Shown here piece after piece: positions 18,645 through 27,801 of a stretch of DNA of 64,000 nt (the stretch's first letter is position 1; every line of letters begins with the position of its first letter). The stretch lies in assembly GCF_002251295.1 (NCBI RefSeq), contig NZ_NPJA01000051.1:62001-126000 (forward strand), written 5' to 3'. The position numbers and the translations under genes were made by a program. The notes beneath the pieces were generated by a model. It saw nothing but the letters and a program-made list of their open reading frames with translations. It made no database searches and was not told the origin of the DNA. This DNA is from Prevotella sp. P5-50 (GTDB lineage Bacteria > Bacteroidota > Bacteroidia > Bacteroidales > Bacteroidaceae).

Positions 18645-20495
18645 TTAGATGCCTAACTTTTGATTGTACTCTTTCAAAGTCTCAAGCACGTTGCAACGAA
18701 CGTGTACGAAGTTCTCAATACCAGCGGCCTTCAGGTCGTCCATGCATGCAGGAGCTCCTGCCACTACAAACATGGCCCGTCCGTCCAAATACTTGAATGC
18801 TGGGATGGCATACTCTGCATATTCATCGTCTGACGAACAGAGAACTACGATATCTGCACCAGCCTTAAGTGCAGCATCAACGCCTTCCTCTACGGTCTTG
18901 AAGCCGAGATTGTCGATAACTTTATAACCGGCACAAGCCAAGAAGTTGCAAGAGAACTGTGCACGAGCCTGACGCATAGCCAAATTACCAATGGTCAACA
19001 TAAACGCAGTAGGTGTCTTGGCCTCTTCAGTATGGATGCGGAGATTCTCGAAGTCGGCAGCCAAACGAGTGGTTTCGAGCTTCTTGAAAGGAGTTTCTTC
19101 TGCCTTTCCACAACCACATGCACAAGGTCCGATGGCGCGTTTGCCTTCGCTCTTCTCTGTGAAGTTGGGGAACTGGTTTGTTCCGAGAAGAAACTCTTTG
19201 CGTTTAGCAGCATCGCCGTGACGCTTCACATTGGTAGCATTGATATCATCCTGTACGGTGCCATTCTTAACAGCAGCGAGGAATCCGCCTTCTTCTTCCA
19301 CTTTGAGGAAAATCTTCCAAGCCTCCTGAGCCAACGCATCAGTGAGGTGTTCGATATAGTAAGAACCGGCAGAAGGATCGACGATACGATCGAAATGGCT
19401 CTCTTCCTTGATGAGCAACTGCTGGTTGCGAGCAATGCGCTCTGAGAAATCGGTTGGCTTCTCATATACTACGTCAAACGGAGTTACGACGAGTGAATGA
19501 ACACCGCCAAGGGCAGCACTCATTGCCTCTGTCTGTGAGCGGAGCAGGTTAACATAGCTGTCAAACACAGTTTGGTTGTAAGTAGAAGTAGAAGCGTTGA
19601 TTACCATCTTGCAAGAGCAGTCGCACTTAGGCTCGTACTGTTTTACAATTTGGGCCCACAACAGACGAGCTGCGCGGAACTTGGCAATTTCCATGAAATA
19701 GTTTTCAGAAACGCCCATATAGAACTTGATGCTCTTGGCTGCAAGATCTACATCTACGCCGGCATCCACCAACTGCTGCAGATACTCATTACCCCAAGCA
19801 AGGGCATAGCCGAGTTCCTGTACGATATATGCACCGGCATTGTTCAGCGTGTCGGTGTGTACCATAACGCAACGCAGATTGGGATATTCCTTGAAAGCCT
19901 CAACCACCTGAGGGAGTTTGGCAAGTACCTTGCTGGTATCCTTACCCTTTTGGATCATCTTGTCTATGGGATCGAAACCTACACCACCCACGATTTTTTC
20001 CTTATCATAGCCTTCCTTCTCGAAGTAAGCCTTCAGAATTTCTGCCAGTTCAAGAACATGACATGGGCATGTACGATAGCTGACCTCTACAATATCCAAA
20101 CGGATATCTTTCAGTAACTTGTCGATAAAATCGGCACTAACAAGATCACCGTCAAAACGGAATCCGATAGAGTTTACACCCTTCATCAGAATGTCGAGTG
20201 CCTTTTTGTTGGCCTCTACAGGATCGGTAACGACGATGTTCTGTCGAACATACCATTCGTTAGAGTCTTTTTTATTTCCACGAACGAATGGGAACTCACC
20301 GGGAAGTGCATCTGGAGTTTTCAAGTTTGCCAGATCTTCACGGCGGTAGAAGGGTTGTACGTTGAAACCCTCATTGGTTCTCCACACGAGTCGTTTCTGG
20401 AAGTCAGCACCTTTCAGATCGACTTCAATCTTGTCCAGCCACTCTTGTGTGGTTGGCGCCTGAAACTCGGTGAAGAGTTTTTCTTTGTTAGCCAT
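18645..20495 (-). CDS. mutA: Methylmalonyl-CoA mutase, small subunit
   Basis: 616 residues. It is the non-catalytic partner of the heterodimer, with the same barrel plus B12-like fold. In the C-terminal domain the cobalamin His motif is missing, as expected for MutA. The start at [12 protein letters not shown] (20495) is chosen because it gives the usual MutA N-terminus; an in-frame ATG 18 codons upstream has no such support. A -7 box TAACTTTG lies at 20572-20565, without a clear -33 box. First gene of a two-gene operon. Confidence 0.95.
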   Translation of the reverse strand: MANKEKLFTEFQAPTTQEWLDKIEVDLKGADFQKRLVWRTNEGFNVQPFYRREDLANLKTPDALPGEFPFVRGNKKDSNEWYVRQNIVVTDPVEANKKALDILMKGVNSIGFRFDGDLVSADFIDKLLKDIRLDIVEVSYRTCPCHVLELAEILKAYFEKEGYDKEKIVGGVGFDPIDKMIQKGKDTSKVLAKLPQVVEAFKEYPNLRCVMVHTDTLNNAGAYIVQELGYALAWGNEYLQQLVDAGVDVDLAAKSIKFYMGVSENYFMEIAKFRAARLLWAQIVKQYEPKCDCSCKMVINASTSTYNQTVFDSYVNLLRSQTEAMSAALGGVHSLVVTPFDVVYEKPTDFSERIARNQQLLIKEESHFDRIVDPSAGSYYIEHLTDALAQEAWKIFLKVEEEGGFLAAVKNGTVQDDINATNVKRHGDAAKRKEFLLGTNQFPNFTEKSEGKRAIGPCACGCGKAEETPFKKLETTRLAADFENLRIHTEEAKTPTAFMLTIGNLAMRQARAQFSCNFLACAGYKVIDNLGFKTVEEGVDAALKAGADIVVLCSSDDEYAEYAIPAFKYLDGRAMFVVAGAPACMDDLKAAGIENFVHVRCNVLETLKEYNQKLGI

Positions 20496-20696
20496 AGTTT
20501 GAATGATTATGTAAGTTGTTTCGTTGTAGTCAAATTCGGTTATGCACACATGTATTGCGGCCTACAAAGTTACAAATAATTTTTGAACCGCCGAAAGATT
20601 TAATAATATTTTGATATTTATAAAAAAAAGATGCACAAAAATTATGCCATTGCGCAATTTTTGGCTACCTTTGCATGCTGTAAGAAAAAGCATGTT

Positions 20697-22388
20697 ATGG
20701 AAGCATTTCAATGGTTAAAAGATTTATTTACCACAACTGATTCTGTGGCGCATATTGCGCTACTGTATGCCGTGGTGATTGCCACTGGTGTATATTTGGG
20801 AAAAATCAAGATTGGAGGCATCTCGCTGGGTGTCACCTTTGTGTTGTTTGCTGGCATTGTGGCTGGCCACATTGGATTTACTGCCCCACTTCCCATCTTG
20901 ACATTTATTCAAGACTTCGGTCTTATACTGTTTGTCTTCATGATAGGACTACAGGTTGGACCTGGTTTCTTTGAGAGTTTTGGTACTACAGGCATCAAGC
21001 TGAACGGATTGGCCATAACGACTATCCTACTCAACATTCTTGTGATGTTTGCCTGCTACTTCATCTTCTTCGACACATCCAACGTCTGCAACCTACCAAT
21101 GATGGTAGGTACGCTCTATGGTGCTGTGACCAACACACCAGGACTTGGTGCTGCCAACGAAGCATTGGGTTCGGTATTTACCGACAATGCACCACAGATA
21201 GCATCGGCTTACGCTTGTGCTTATCCACTCGGTGTATTGGGTATTATTGGTGCCACTATATTAATAAGGTATATATGCAAGGTTCGCTTGGAGAAAGAAG
21301 AAGACGAACTCAACGAGCATGAAGGTGTGAAAGCCAATCAGAAGCCTCACAAGATGCACCTTGAAGTGACCAACACTTACCTTGAAGGAAAAACAATGTT
21401 ACAGGTTCACGACTTTTTGAACCGCGACTTTGTATGTTCACGTATTCTGCACGAAGGTCACGTGAGCATTCCAAACCGCAACACCGTATTCCACAAAGGT
21501 GACCAACTCTATATTGTATGTACAGAAGCTGATGCCGAGGCTATCATCGCCTTTATCGGTCCAGTGATACAGGTCAACTGGGAACAACAGGACCAACCTT
21601 TCGTATCAAAGCGTGTCTTGGTAACCAACCCCAAGATGAACGGAAAATCGCTGGCATCGTTGCATTTCTCAAGTGTACATGGTGTCAATGTAACCCGTAT
21701 CACCCGTCAGGGCATGGATATCTTTGCCTCCAGCAGTCTGCCTCTTCAAGTGGGTGACCGCATTATGGTAGTAGGTCCTGAAGACGCTGTTGACCGTGTA
21801 GCCAACGAGATGGGTAACTCTATCCGTCGCCTTGATGCCCCAAATATTGCAACGATATTCGTGGGCATCATCATCGGTATTATCTTCGGTTCACTGCCCG
21901 TAGCATTCCCAGGAATGCCTGTTCCAATGAAGCTCGGTATTGCAGGTGGTCCGCTGATTATCGCAATTCTTATCGGACGTTATGGTTATAAAGTAAAATT
22001 GGTAACCTATACAACGACATCGGCCAATATGATGTTGCGCGAAATCGGTCTGGTACTCTTCTTAGCAAGTGTGGGTATCAAGGCAGGAGCCAACTTCTTT
22101 GAGACTGTTGTAGAAGGTGACGGTCTGCTCTATGTAATGACCGGTTTCCTCATAACCATCATTCCAATCCTCATCGTAGGTCCTATAGCTCGTCTTTATT
22201 TCAAATTCAACTATTTCACCATCGCAGGAATGATTGCCGGTACATATACCGACCCACCCGCATTGGCATACGCCAATTCAATCTGTACTCGCGAAGCCCC
22301 TGCTGTAGGTTACTCAACAGTTTATCCGCTGTCGATGTTCCTTCGCATCTTCACGGCCCAAATCATCGTGCTGTTCTTCTGCGGATAA
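20697..22388 (+). CDS. AspT/YidE-family membrane transporter with two TrkA-C domains
   Basis: 563 residues. The layout is typical of aspartate:alanine exchanger relatives: about five helices (20-200), two RCK_C domains (about 215-300 and 305-385; [13 protein letters not shown] and [13 protein letters not shown]), then about five helices. Repeated motifs [13 protein letters not shown] (about 165) and [12 protein letters not shown] (about 510) mark the two transport halves. A -7 box TACCTTTG lies at 20666-20673. In this fermentative context it might export or exchange a dicarboxylate such as succinate, but that is inference. It precedes the decarboxylase genes by 57 nt. Confidence 0.88.
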   Translation: MEAFQWLKDLFTTTDSVAHIALLYAVVIATGVYLGKIKIGGISLGVTFVLFAGIVAGHIGFTAPLPILTFIQDFGLILFVFMIGLQVGPGFFESFGTTGIKLNGLAITTILLNILVMFACYFIFFDTSNVCNLPMMVGTLYGAVTNTPGLGAANEALGSVFTDNAPQIASAYACAYPLGVLGIIGATILIRYICKVRLEKEEDELNEHEGVKANQKPHKMHLEVTNTYLEGKTMLQVHDFLNRDFVCSRILHEGHVSIPNRNTVFHKGDQLYIVCTEADAEAIIAFIGPVIQVNWEQQDQPFVSKRVLVTNPKMNGKSLASLHFSSVHGVNVTRITRQGMDIFASSSLPLQVGDRIMVVGPEDAVDRVANEMGNSIRRLDAPNIATIFVGIIIGIIFGSLPVAFPGMPVPMKLGIAGGPLIIAILIGRYGYKVKLVTYTTTSANMMLREIGLVLFLASVGIKAGANFFETVVEGDGLLYVMTGFLITIIPILIVGPIARLYFKFNYFTIAGMIAGTYTDPPALAYANSICTREAPAVGYSTVYPLSMFLRIFTAQIIVLFFCG

Positions 22389-22445
22389 CAGCCGATAATA
22401 CATATAATACGAAAAACTTACATAATTATACATTACATTACTAAC

Positions 22446-23486
22446 ATGACAAAATTCGGATTTCTGTTAAGCGCTATGTTGCTGGCAGGCACTTCCGCCA
22501 TGCATGCCCAAATGGATGCAAGCATCAAGCTGAACGAAGTGATGACCAACAACCGCGCCAGCCTGCAGGACGAATACGGACAGCGTGAAGCATGGGTTGA
22601 GATAGAGAACATCTCCCACTCAACCTATAATATCCGTGGTATGTATATCACCACTGACAGCTCCGTTCTCCAGCGTTCTATGAGCGTGCCCGAACGCATC
22701 AAGCGCATGAGCATCATCCCCAACGGAGAATTGCGCACAAACTTGAGTGGTCGTCAGCACCTTGTACTCTTTCTCAACAGTCAGCCCCATTTGGGTTCAC
22801 TGCATCTGACAACACCTGTTGACTCTACAAAGTCATTGTGGATTGCACTCTACAACGGTAATGCCACACAATTGATTGACTCAGTCACCGTACCGGTACT
22901 GAAAGCCGATCAATCGTATGCTCGTATAGCCAACAACGGCACAGCCGCCGACTGGGAAGTAAAATCAGCCGACCGTGTTACTCCGGGTATATCCAACATC
23001 ACTACTGTTAGCGAATCAAAGATTGACAAGTTTAAACGCGAAGACCCCCATGGATTTGCCATTACCATCATGGCAATGGGTATTGTATTCGTTTGCTTAG
23101 CCCTGCTTTGGATTGTATTCTCCTTGTTCGGTCTGCTTATGAAGCATATTGAAACAGCGAAGAAGGTGGCAAACAAACAACCACTCAAACCAATCACCAA
23201 AACTGTTGAGACAGCAATGGAGGTTAGCCGCATCACTGGTAACGTATTGCAAGATGGTCTGAAAACAAAAGGTATCGACCGTGAAATATATATGGCGGTC
23301 ATCGGTATGGCCCTCAGTCAATATGAGGATGATGTTCACGACGTAGAAAGCGGTGTGATTACCATCCAGCCGAAACCAACCCGTTGGGACGACGAATATT
23401 CACAAATGACACATTTCCACGATCCCGTCGTTCCCTCCGACCATGCAGCTCCCCAAATTCCCACAACCACTAATAACGCATTATAA
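22446..23486 (+). CDS. Na+-pumping decarboxylase gamma subunit (OadG-like) with N-terminal lamin-tail-like domain
   Basis: 346 residues. A signal peptide (to about residue 21, MHAQ) is followed by a periplasmic domain (about 25-180; LNEVMTNN...WVEIENIS) that resembles a lamin tail domain. A membrane segment (about 203-225; ITIMAMGIVFVCLALLWIVFSL) is typical of OadG, followed by a cytoplasmic tail. Classical OadG is only ~85 residues, so this form is much larger. The small subunit ties the carboxyltransferase to the membrane beta subunit. The next gene starts 2 nt downstream. Confidence 0.82.
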   Translation: MTKFGFLLSAMLLAGTSAMHAQMDASIKLNEVMTNNRASLQDEYGQREAWVEIENISHSTYNIRGMYITTDSSVLQRSMSVPERIKRMSIIPNGELRTNLSGRQHLVLFLNSQPHLGSLHLTTPVDSTKSLWIALYNGNATQLIDSVTVPVLKADQSYARIANNGTAADWEVKSADRVTPGISNITTVSESKIDKFKREDPHGFAITIMAMGIVFVCLALLWIVFSLFGLLMKHIETAKKVANKQPLKPITKTVETAMEVSRITGNVLQDGLKTKGIDREIYMAVIGMALSQYEDDVHDVESGVITIQPKPTRWDDEYSQMTHFHDPVVPSDHAAPQIPTTTNNAL

Positions 23487-23488
23487 CA

Positions 23489-23944
23489 ATGAAGAAATAT
23501 CAGTATAAAGTACAAGGTGTTGACTACGATGTAGAAATCGAGGAAGTAGAAGGCAACATCGCCAAAGTAAACGTAAACGGAATTCCGTTTGAAGTAGAGC
23601 TCCAGCAGCCTATCAATGCAGCTAAGCATCCTACTATTGTGAAGCCAAAGGTTGCAGCTCCCGTTGCTCCTGCAGCCGCTGCACCAACAGCAAAGCCGGT
23701 TCAGGCTGCCGCTCCTGCCGCAGCAGGAAGTGGCAATGTAGTAAAGGCTCCACTGCCAGGCACCATCACTTCTATCAATGTGAAGGTCGGTGACACCGTA
23801 GCCATTGGCGATACACTTGTCGTGCTTGAAGCCATGAAGATGCAGAACAACATCGAGGCAGAATACGCAGGTACCGTAACCGCTATCAATGTCAATGTAA
23901 GTGATGTCGTAATGGAAGGCAGCGCACTGCTGACCATCGGTTAA
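23489..23944 (+). CDS. Biotin carboxyl carrier subunit of the decarboxylase
   Basis: 151 residues. An N-terminal segment (1-50) is followed by an Ala/Pro-rich flexible linker (about 52-85), then a biotinyl domain with EAMKMQN around residue 115. The lysine in that motif carries biotin and shuttles CO2 from the carboxyltransferase to the membrane pump. Its place between gamma and beta genes fits MmdC or GcdC-type carriers. Confidence 0.93.
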   Translation: MKKYQYKVQGVDYDVEIEEVEGNIAKVNVNGIPFEVELQQPINAAKHPTIVKPKVAAPVAPAAAAPTAKPVQAAAPAAAGSGNVVKAPLPGTITSINVKVGDTVAIGDTLVVLEAMKMQNNIEAEYAGTVTAINVNVSDVVMEGSALLTIG

Positions 23945-23979
23945 TCGATAAATAAAAAATGTGATAAACACGCAAGATT

Positions 23980-25137
23980 ATGGATTTCTTACATTTCATA
24001 GCAGAAAACTTCAATGAGTTTCTGACCTACACTGGTTTTGCCAATGCTACGGCTGGAAACCTCATCATGATAGCAGTCGGAGCGCTTTTCATCTGGCTTG
24101 CCATCAAGAAGGACTTCGAGCCCCTATTGCTTGTTCCTATTGGATTAGGCATCATTCTGGGCAATATTCCCTTCCGTGCTGATGCCGGACTGGAGATTGG
24201 ACTTTATGAAGACAACTCTGTGCTGAACATCTTCTATCAAGGTGTCCGCCAGGGATGGTATCCGCCACTTATCTTCCTTGGCATTGGTGCCATGACAGAC
24301 TTCTCTGCCCTGTTGGCCAATCCTAAACTGATGCTCATTGGAGCCTCAGCACAGTTTGGTATCTTCGGTGCATATATGTTCGCTTTGCTATTGGGTTTCG
24401 AGCCAAACCAGGCTGCTGGTATTGCTATCATTGGTGGCGCCGATGGTCCTACAGCCATTTTCCTTTCATCAAAATTGTCTCCCAACCTCATGGGTGCCAT
24501 TGCTGTTTGTGCTTACTCCTACATGGCTCTTGTTCCACTGATTCAGCCACCATTGATGCGTCTGCTTACCACCAAAAAGGAGCGCGTCATCAAGATGAAG
24601 CCAGCGCGTCAGGTAAGTCAGACCGAGCGTATTCTGTTCCCAATCGTTGGATTGCTTCTCACCACATTCCTCGTGCCTTCAGGCCTTCCTCTTTTGGGTA
24701 TGCTCTTCTTCGGTAATCTGCTGAAAGAATCGGGCAAGACCACTCGTTTGGCAAAGACAGCTGGTGCTGCTCTGAACGACATCGTGGTAATGCTCCTTGG
24801 TTTGACCGTAGGTTGTTCTACTCAGGCATCAGAGTTCCTGACTATAAACACCATCTATATCTTCGCTATCGGTGCTGGTGCATTCATCATCGCCACTATG
24901 AGCGGTGTATGTTTCGTGAAGATTATGAACCTCTTCCTGCCAAAGGATAAGAAGTTGAATCCACTGATTGGAAACGCTGGTGTAAGTGCCGTACCTATGG
25001 CAGCACGTATTTCCAACAACCTCGGATTGGAATACGACCGTCACAACTTCCTTCTCATGCACGCCATGGGTCCGAATGTAGCCGGTGTAATCGGTTCGGC
25101 TGTTGCTGCCGGTACCCTGCTTGGTTTCCTTTCGTAG
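23980..25137 (+). CDS. Na+-translocating decarboxylase beta subunit (OadB/MmdB family)
   Basis: 385 residues, the full family length, with about nine to eleven membrane helices. Family hallmarks are GADGPTAIF (about 155) and GNAGVSAVPMAAR (about 330), which hold conserved Asp and Asn residues of the Na+ path. It decarboxylates carboxybiotin and pumps Na+ out. The close mutase genes suggest methylmalonyl-CoA as substrate, but oxaloacetate cannot be excluded because the alpha subunit, which sets specificity, is not in this cluster. Confidence 0.93.
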   Translation: MDFLHFIAENFNEFLTYTGFANATAGNLIMIAVGALFIWLAIKKDFEPLLLVPIGLGIILGNIPFRADAGLEIGLYEDNSVLNIFYQGVRQGWYPPLIFLGIGAMTDFSALLANPKLMLIGASAQFGIFGAYMFALLLGFEPNQAAGIAIIGGADGPTAIFLSSKLSPNLMGAIAVCAYSYMALVPLIQPPLMRLLTTKKERVIKMKPARQVSQTERILFPIVGLLLTTFLVPSGLPLLGMLFFGNLLKESGKTTRLAKTAGAALNDIVVMLLGLTVGCSTQASEFLTINTIYIFAIGAGAFIIATMSGVCFVKIMNLFLPKDKKLNPLIGNAGVSAVPMAARISNNLGLEYDRHNFLLMHAMGPNVAGVIGSAVAAGTLLGFLS

Positions 25138-25160
25138 ATAAGCAAAGACATGATATCATC

Positions 25161-25198
25161 AGCAGGATTTCTCTTTTGGGAAGTCCTGCTTTTGTTTT
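25161..25198 (+). terminator. Terminator of the decarboxylase operon
   Basis: AGCAGGA (25161-25167) pairs with TCCTGCT (25184-25190), then TTTGTTTT. The stem is short, so confidence is moderate, but it lies 23 nt after the last stop codon of the operon. Confidence 0.6.
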
Positions 25199-25307
25199 CC
25201 CGCGTGTCTTTCAGCCTCTATCAGTGGTTTAACAGGAAGGTTCATCATACTCCAAACGCGGGTATGATAGCATATATAAATTTCAGTTTTCAATTATTAT
25301 CGGACAC

Positions 25308-25364
25308 TCGAACACCACTTGAGTTTAAAACTTTGTATGACATAGCCTTACCGGTGGTGTTCGA
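25308..25364. repeat. 11-bp perfect inverted repeat upstream of the LuxR gene
   Basis: TCGAACACCAC (25308-25318) and GTGGTGTTCGA (25354-25364) flank a 35-nt AT-rich spacer. It lies 120 bp before the promoter at 25487. It could be a regulator site or a hairpin; nothing else is seen in 25199-25480, and no open frame there has family features. Confidence 0.6.
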
Positions 25365-25486
25365 TGGCTTATTTCAGCGTTTGTCGAACATCGACCGAAC
25401 CCCAACTAAAGCAAGTAGATGCTATATTCTCAGCAGACTAAAAGCCTGTATGGTATATCCATCAAACAGATTCGTTATAAAAAAAT

Positions 25487-25517
25487 TTGGTAGAACCAAT
25501 TATTCATTTTACCTTTG
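25487..25517 (+). promoter_or_regulatory. Promoter of the LuxR-type regulator gene
   Basis: TTG (25487-25489), 20-bp spacer, TACCTTTG (25510-25517). It excludes the upstream in-frame start and points to translation from 25538 or 25571. Confidence 0.72.
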
Positions 25518-25537
25518 CGGAAGTTTTCGAAAACACA

Positions 25538-26161
25538 ATGGACAGACACAATACACAACAGGGGGCAGTCATGCCCAAACCACGCATTGCCATCATCGAT
25601 CCTAATGCACTTGCAGCATTGGGGCTTCGCCATATTCTCCAAGACGTAATGCCTATCATGGAAGTAGATACCTACGGTACACTTACAGAACTGGAAGCCA
25701 ATCGTCCTGATAGTTATTTCCACTATTTTGTAGATATCAGTGTGGTATTGCGCCATCGTTCGTTTTTCATGGAACGCCAGCGTAAAACTATCGTGCTGAC
25801 GCTGCAGAACGAAGAAGCATCAGGTTTATCAGGCTTTCATTCATTGTGTGTTAACCAACCAGAAGATCACCTTATCAAGCAATTGCTTGCGATGGAACAG
25901 CATGCCCACAAGGGCGGACGCAACTTACCCAATATGCAGGGGGAATCAAATTCTCGAATATTGAGTGATCGTGAAATAGAGGTGATGATACTGATTGTAG
26001 AAGGTCACATCAACAAAGAGATTGCCGACCAACTACATATAGGTCTCTCTACCGTCATCACCCACCGCCGTAACATTATGGAGAAACTCAATATCAAGAG
26101 TGTCAGCGCACTCACCATCTATGCTGTGATGAACGGTTATGTGGATATCAACCGTATCTGA
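25538..26161 (+). CDS. LuxR-type DNA-binding response regulator (divergent receiver)
   Basis: 207 residues from ATG 25538 (alternative ATG 25571). The N-terminal part PRIAIIDPNALAALGLRHIL looks like the first strand and helix of a receiver domain. The usual acidic pair is reduced to one Asp and no clear phospho-acceptor Asp is seen, so phosphorylation is doubtful. The C-terminal GerE helix-turn-helix (about 140-200) has LSDREIEVMILIVEGHINKE and VITHRRNIMEKL. It is convergent with the hemerythrin regulator, 4 nt between stops, and their HTH regions are alike. Confidence 0.85.
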   Translation: MDRHNTQQGAVMPKPRIAIIDPNALAALGLRHILQDVMPIMEVDTYGTLTELEANRPDSYFHYFVDISVVLRHRSFFMERQRKTIVLTLQNEEASGLSGFHSLCVNQPEDHLIKQLLAMEQHAHKGGRNLPNMQGESNSRILSDREIEVMILIVEGHINKEIADQLHIGLSTVITHRRNIMEKLNIKSVSALTIYAVMNGYVDINRI

Positions 26162-26165
26162 TCGG

Positions 26166-27125
26166 CTATAGTTTTACACTTGAAATATCTACCAAGCCAT
26201 TGACAATGGCATAAACAGTAAGTCCTGCAGGCGAATGAATCTGCAGTTTGCGAGCAATATTCCTTCGATGGGTAATGACCGTATTGACCGAGATACAGAG
26301 ATGATCGGCGATTTCCTTGTTCGCCATGCCTTGAACCAATGAAACTATCACTTCCCGTTCACGGTCTGATAACATGTCATTATTATCATTGCCGCTTTTA
26401 TTGACCATCGTAGAGATATTTCGCGTCACCTTATCTTGCTTCAGTTGGTTTTCCAATCTGCGTATGGCAGGAGTAAAAATGTAGTCTTCCACGTTAGCGT
26501 GATTACGCAACCACTCTTCATTGTTATAGATGTCGTATAGCGCCGCCATGAGTTTATTGTTGGTTTTGCCGTCTGAAGGCAGATATTTAATCACCATCAG
26601 TTTAAGTTCTATCAGCACTCTGTCTGTGGATTCATGGTGTTTGGAGAAGGTATCAACATTATAGTTTTTCTTTGCCTCACCATTGAGCAATGCCTCCACA
26701 TAAGGGAACAAAGTTTTTTCCTCATATCGCATATGACGTTGAATTTCTCTAGCATAGTCATCAAAGAACTTCATTATCAATTGTCCGAGGGCATTATCGC
26801 TGTCCAGACAGTCACCCAGTTTCTTGCGTATGGTTGGCAATTGGTAGTCAAGAAAATAAGTATGACTCGCTTCCAGATAATGCAACAGTGTACGTACATC
26901 GAGCTGTGCATCGTCATTGAAGTCCGTATGTCCGTTAATAGTGTAATTGACTACAGCGAGAAAGGTATAAGTATCCACATTATTCTCCTCACACATCTCT
27001 TTTACAGTCTTATCTCCAAATCCGAGATGAATGCCAAAGCTCTCCAAGGTCTGCAATAGATGATAGTTATCGCGCATAAGCGTCACCATCTTATCGCTTG
27101 CTTCATACATTTTCAGAGTTTTCAT
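26166..27125 (-). CDS. RIC-like hemerythrin domain fused to a LuxR-type helix-turn-helix
   Basis: 319 residues. An N-terminal DUF542-like part (about 1-75) is followed by a hemerythrin four-helix bundle with the full set of iron ligands: H in SHTYFLDYQLP, HxxxE in HMRYEEKTLF, H in KHHESTDR, and HxxxxD in HANVEDYIF. A GerE HTH closes the protein (about 250-319; LSDREREVIVSLVQG, VITHRRNI). RIC/YtfE proteins handle NO and O2 stress and iron-sulfur repair, so an Fe-, O2- or NO-responsive regulator is a fair inference. It lacks the cysteine pair of true RIC proteins. Confidence 0.88.
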   Translation of the reverse strand: MKTLKMYEASDKMVTLMRDNYHLLQTLESFGIHLGFGDKTVKEMCEENNVDTYTFLAVVNYTINGHTDFNDDAQLDVRTLLHYLEASHTYFLDYQLPTIRKKLGDCLDSDNALGQLIMKFFDDYAREIQRHMRYEEKTLFPYVEALLNGEAKKNYNVDTFSKHHESTDRVLIELKLMVIKYLPSDGKTNNKLMAALYDIYNNEEWLRNHANVEDYIFTPAIRRLENQLKQDKVTRNISTMVNKSGNDNNDMLSDREREVIVSLVQGMANKEIADHLCISVNTVITHRRNIARKLQIHSPAGLTVYAIVNGLVDISSVKL

Positions 27126-27155
27126 TGTTGCTTACCTATATATATTAATACGCTG

Positions 27156-27186
27156 CAAAATTAGTCATTTTCAGACAAACCGACAA
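27156..27186 (-). promoter_or_regulatory. Promoter of the hemerythrin-LuxR gene
   Basis: TAATTTTG (27163-27156) with TTG (27186-27184) 20 bp upstream on the minus strand. The leader would be about 24 nt. Confidence 0.68.
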
Positions 27187-27205
27187 TACTTTCCAACCAC
27201 AATAC

Positions 27206-27583
27206 CTATTTTTGGGTATCGTTCTGATTCTCCCATTCTTTCCATTCGCGCAATGCCTCCTGCCAGTCGGTCTGTTCTCCTTTGTCAAGTGCTTCTTGCT
27301 GGCGGGCCGCCTCATCGCTTGCTTTATCACGTGCCCGTTTGGCTTTCATCGCCTCAATGGTAGCATCATCAAGTATCTGAATAGCGCCACGACGCACTGC
27401 CTCATGGAGTTCTTCCTCACCGAAAGCCTTTCCAGGCTCATTAAAGTCAGAGATATTAAATTCAAACTGCGTGCGCAAGTCGTGACGCACTTGTTTCTGT
27501 CCAGCTCTATTGCTTGCATTTTTCAGGCGAAGCAGTTTGGCTATCTGTTTGATTTCATCAGCCGAATATTTGTTTCTTCCCAT
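27206..27583 (-). CDS. Small conserved-looking hypothetical protein, Lys/Glu/Ala-rich
   Basis: 125 residues from ATG 27583. An in-frame ATG at 27601 lies at the predicted transcription start, so it is not used. The N-terminal half (GRNKYSADEIKQIAKLLRLKN) looks like a helix-turn-helix or RNA-binding segment. The C-terminal half is a charged helix with many Ala, Lys, Glu and Trp. No signal peptide or membrane segment. I do not recognise a named family; it is probably cytoplasmic. Confidence 0.7.
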   Translation of the reverse strand: MGRNKYSADEIKQIAKLLRLKNASNRAGQKQVRHDLRTQFEFNISDFNEPGKAFGEEELHEAVRRGAIQILDDATIEAMKAKRARDKASDEAARQQEALDKGEQTDWQEALREWKEWENQNDTQK

Positions 27584-27605
27584 TGTAACGTTTGATTTCA
27601 ACGTG

Positions 27606-27635
27606 CAAAGTTATCAAAAAGAGCGCATTATACAA
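27606..27635 (-). promoter_or_regulatory. Promoter of the 125-residue hypothetical gene
   Basis: TAACTTTG (27613-27606) with TTG (27635-27633) 19 bp upstream, minus strand. Transcription would start near 27599. Confidence 0.62.
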
Positions 27636-27736
27636 AACAAATAGAGCAAAAAGAAAATCTTTAAAACTATTTTATATCACCACGATTAAGTATCGCGGAT
27701 AAAGCCTTCGTTACACTATTTCACGTTTTTTGAGTA

Positions 27737-27767
27737 TTGCATGCCTCATCAAAGCACCGTACCTTTG
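27737..27767 (+). promoter_or_regulatory. Promoter of the porin-imelysin-cytochrome operon
   Basis: TTG (27737-27739), 20-bp spacer, TACCTTTG (27760-27767). It is the only two-box promoter I found before the seven co-directional genes to 37233. The leader is about 28 nt. I see no clear Fur box. Confidence 0.72.
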
Positions 27768-27801
27768 CAGCCGAAAAATAAACGATACAAGACGCAAAGA
27801 C

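Noticed and set aside
20496-20549. 18-codon N-terminal extension of the mutase small subunit
   Set aside because: The extension does not resemble MutA N-termini; [12 protein letters not shown] at 20495 fits the family.
25150-25605. 151-codon frame after the decarboxylase operon
   Set aside because: It runs through the terminator, the inverted repeat and the LuxR promoter and overlaps the LuxR gene in another frame; no domain features.
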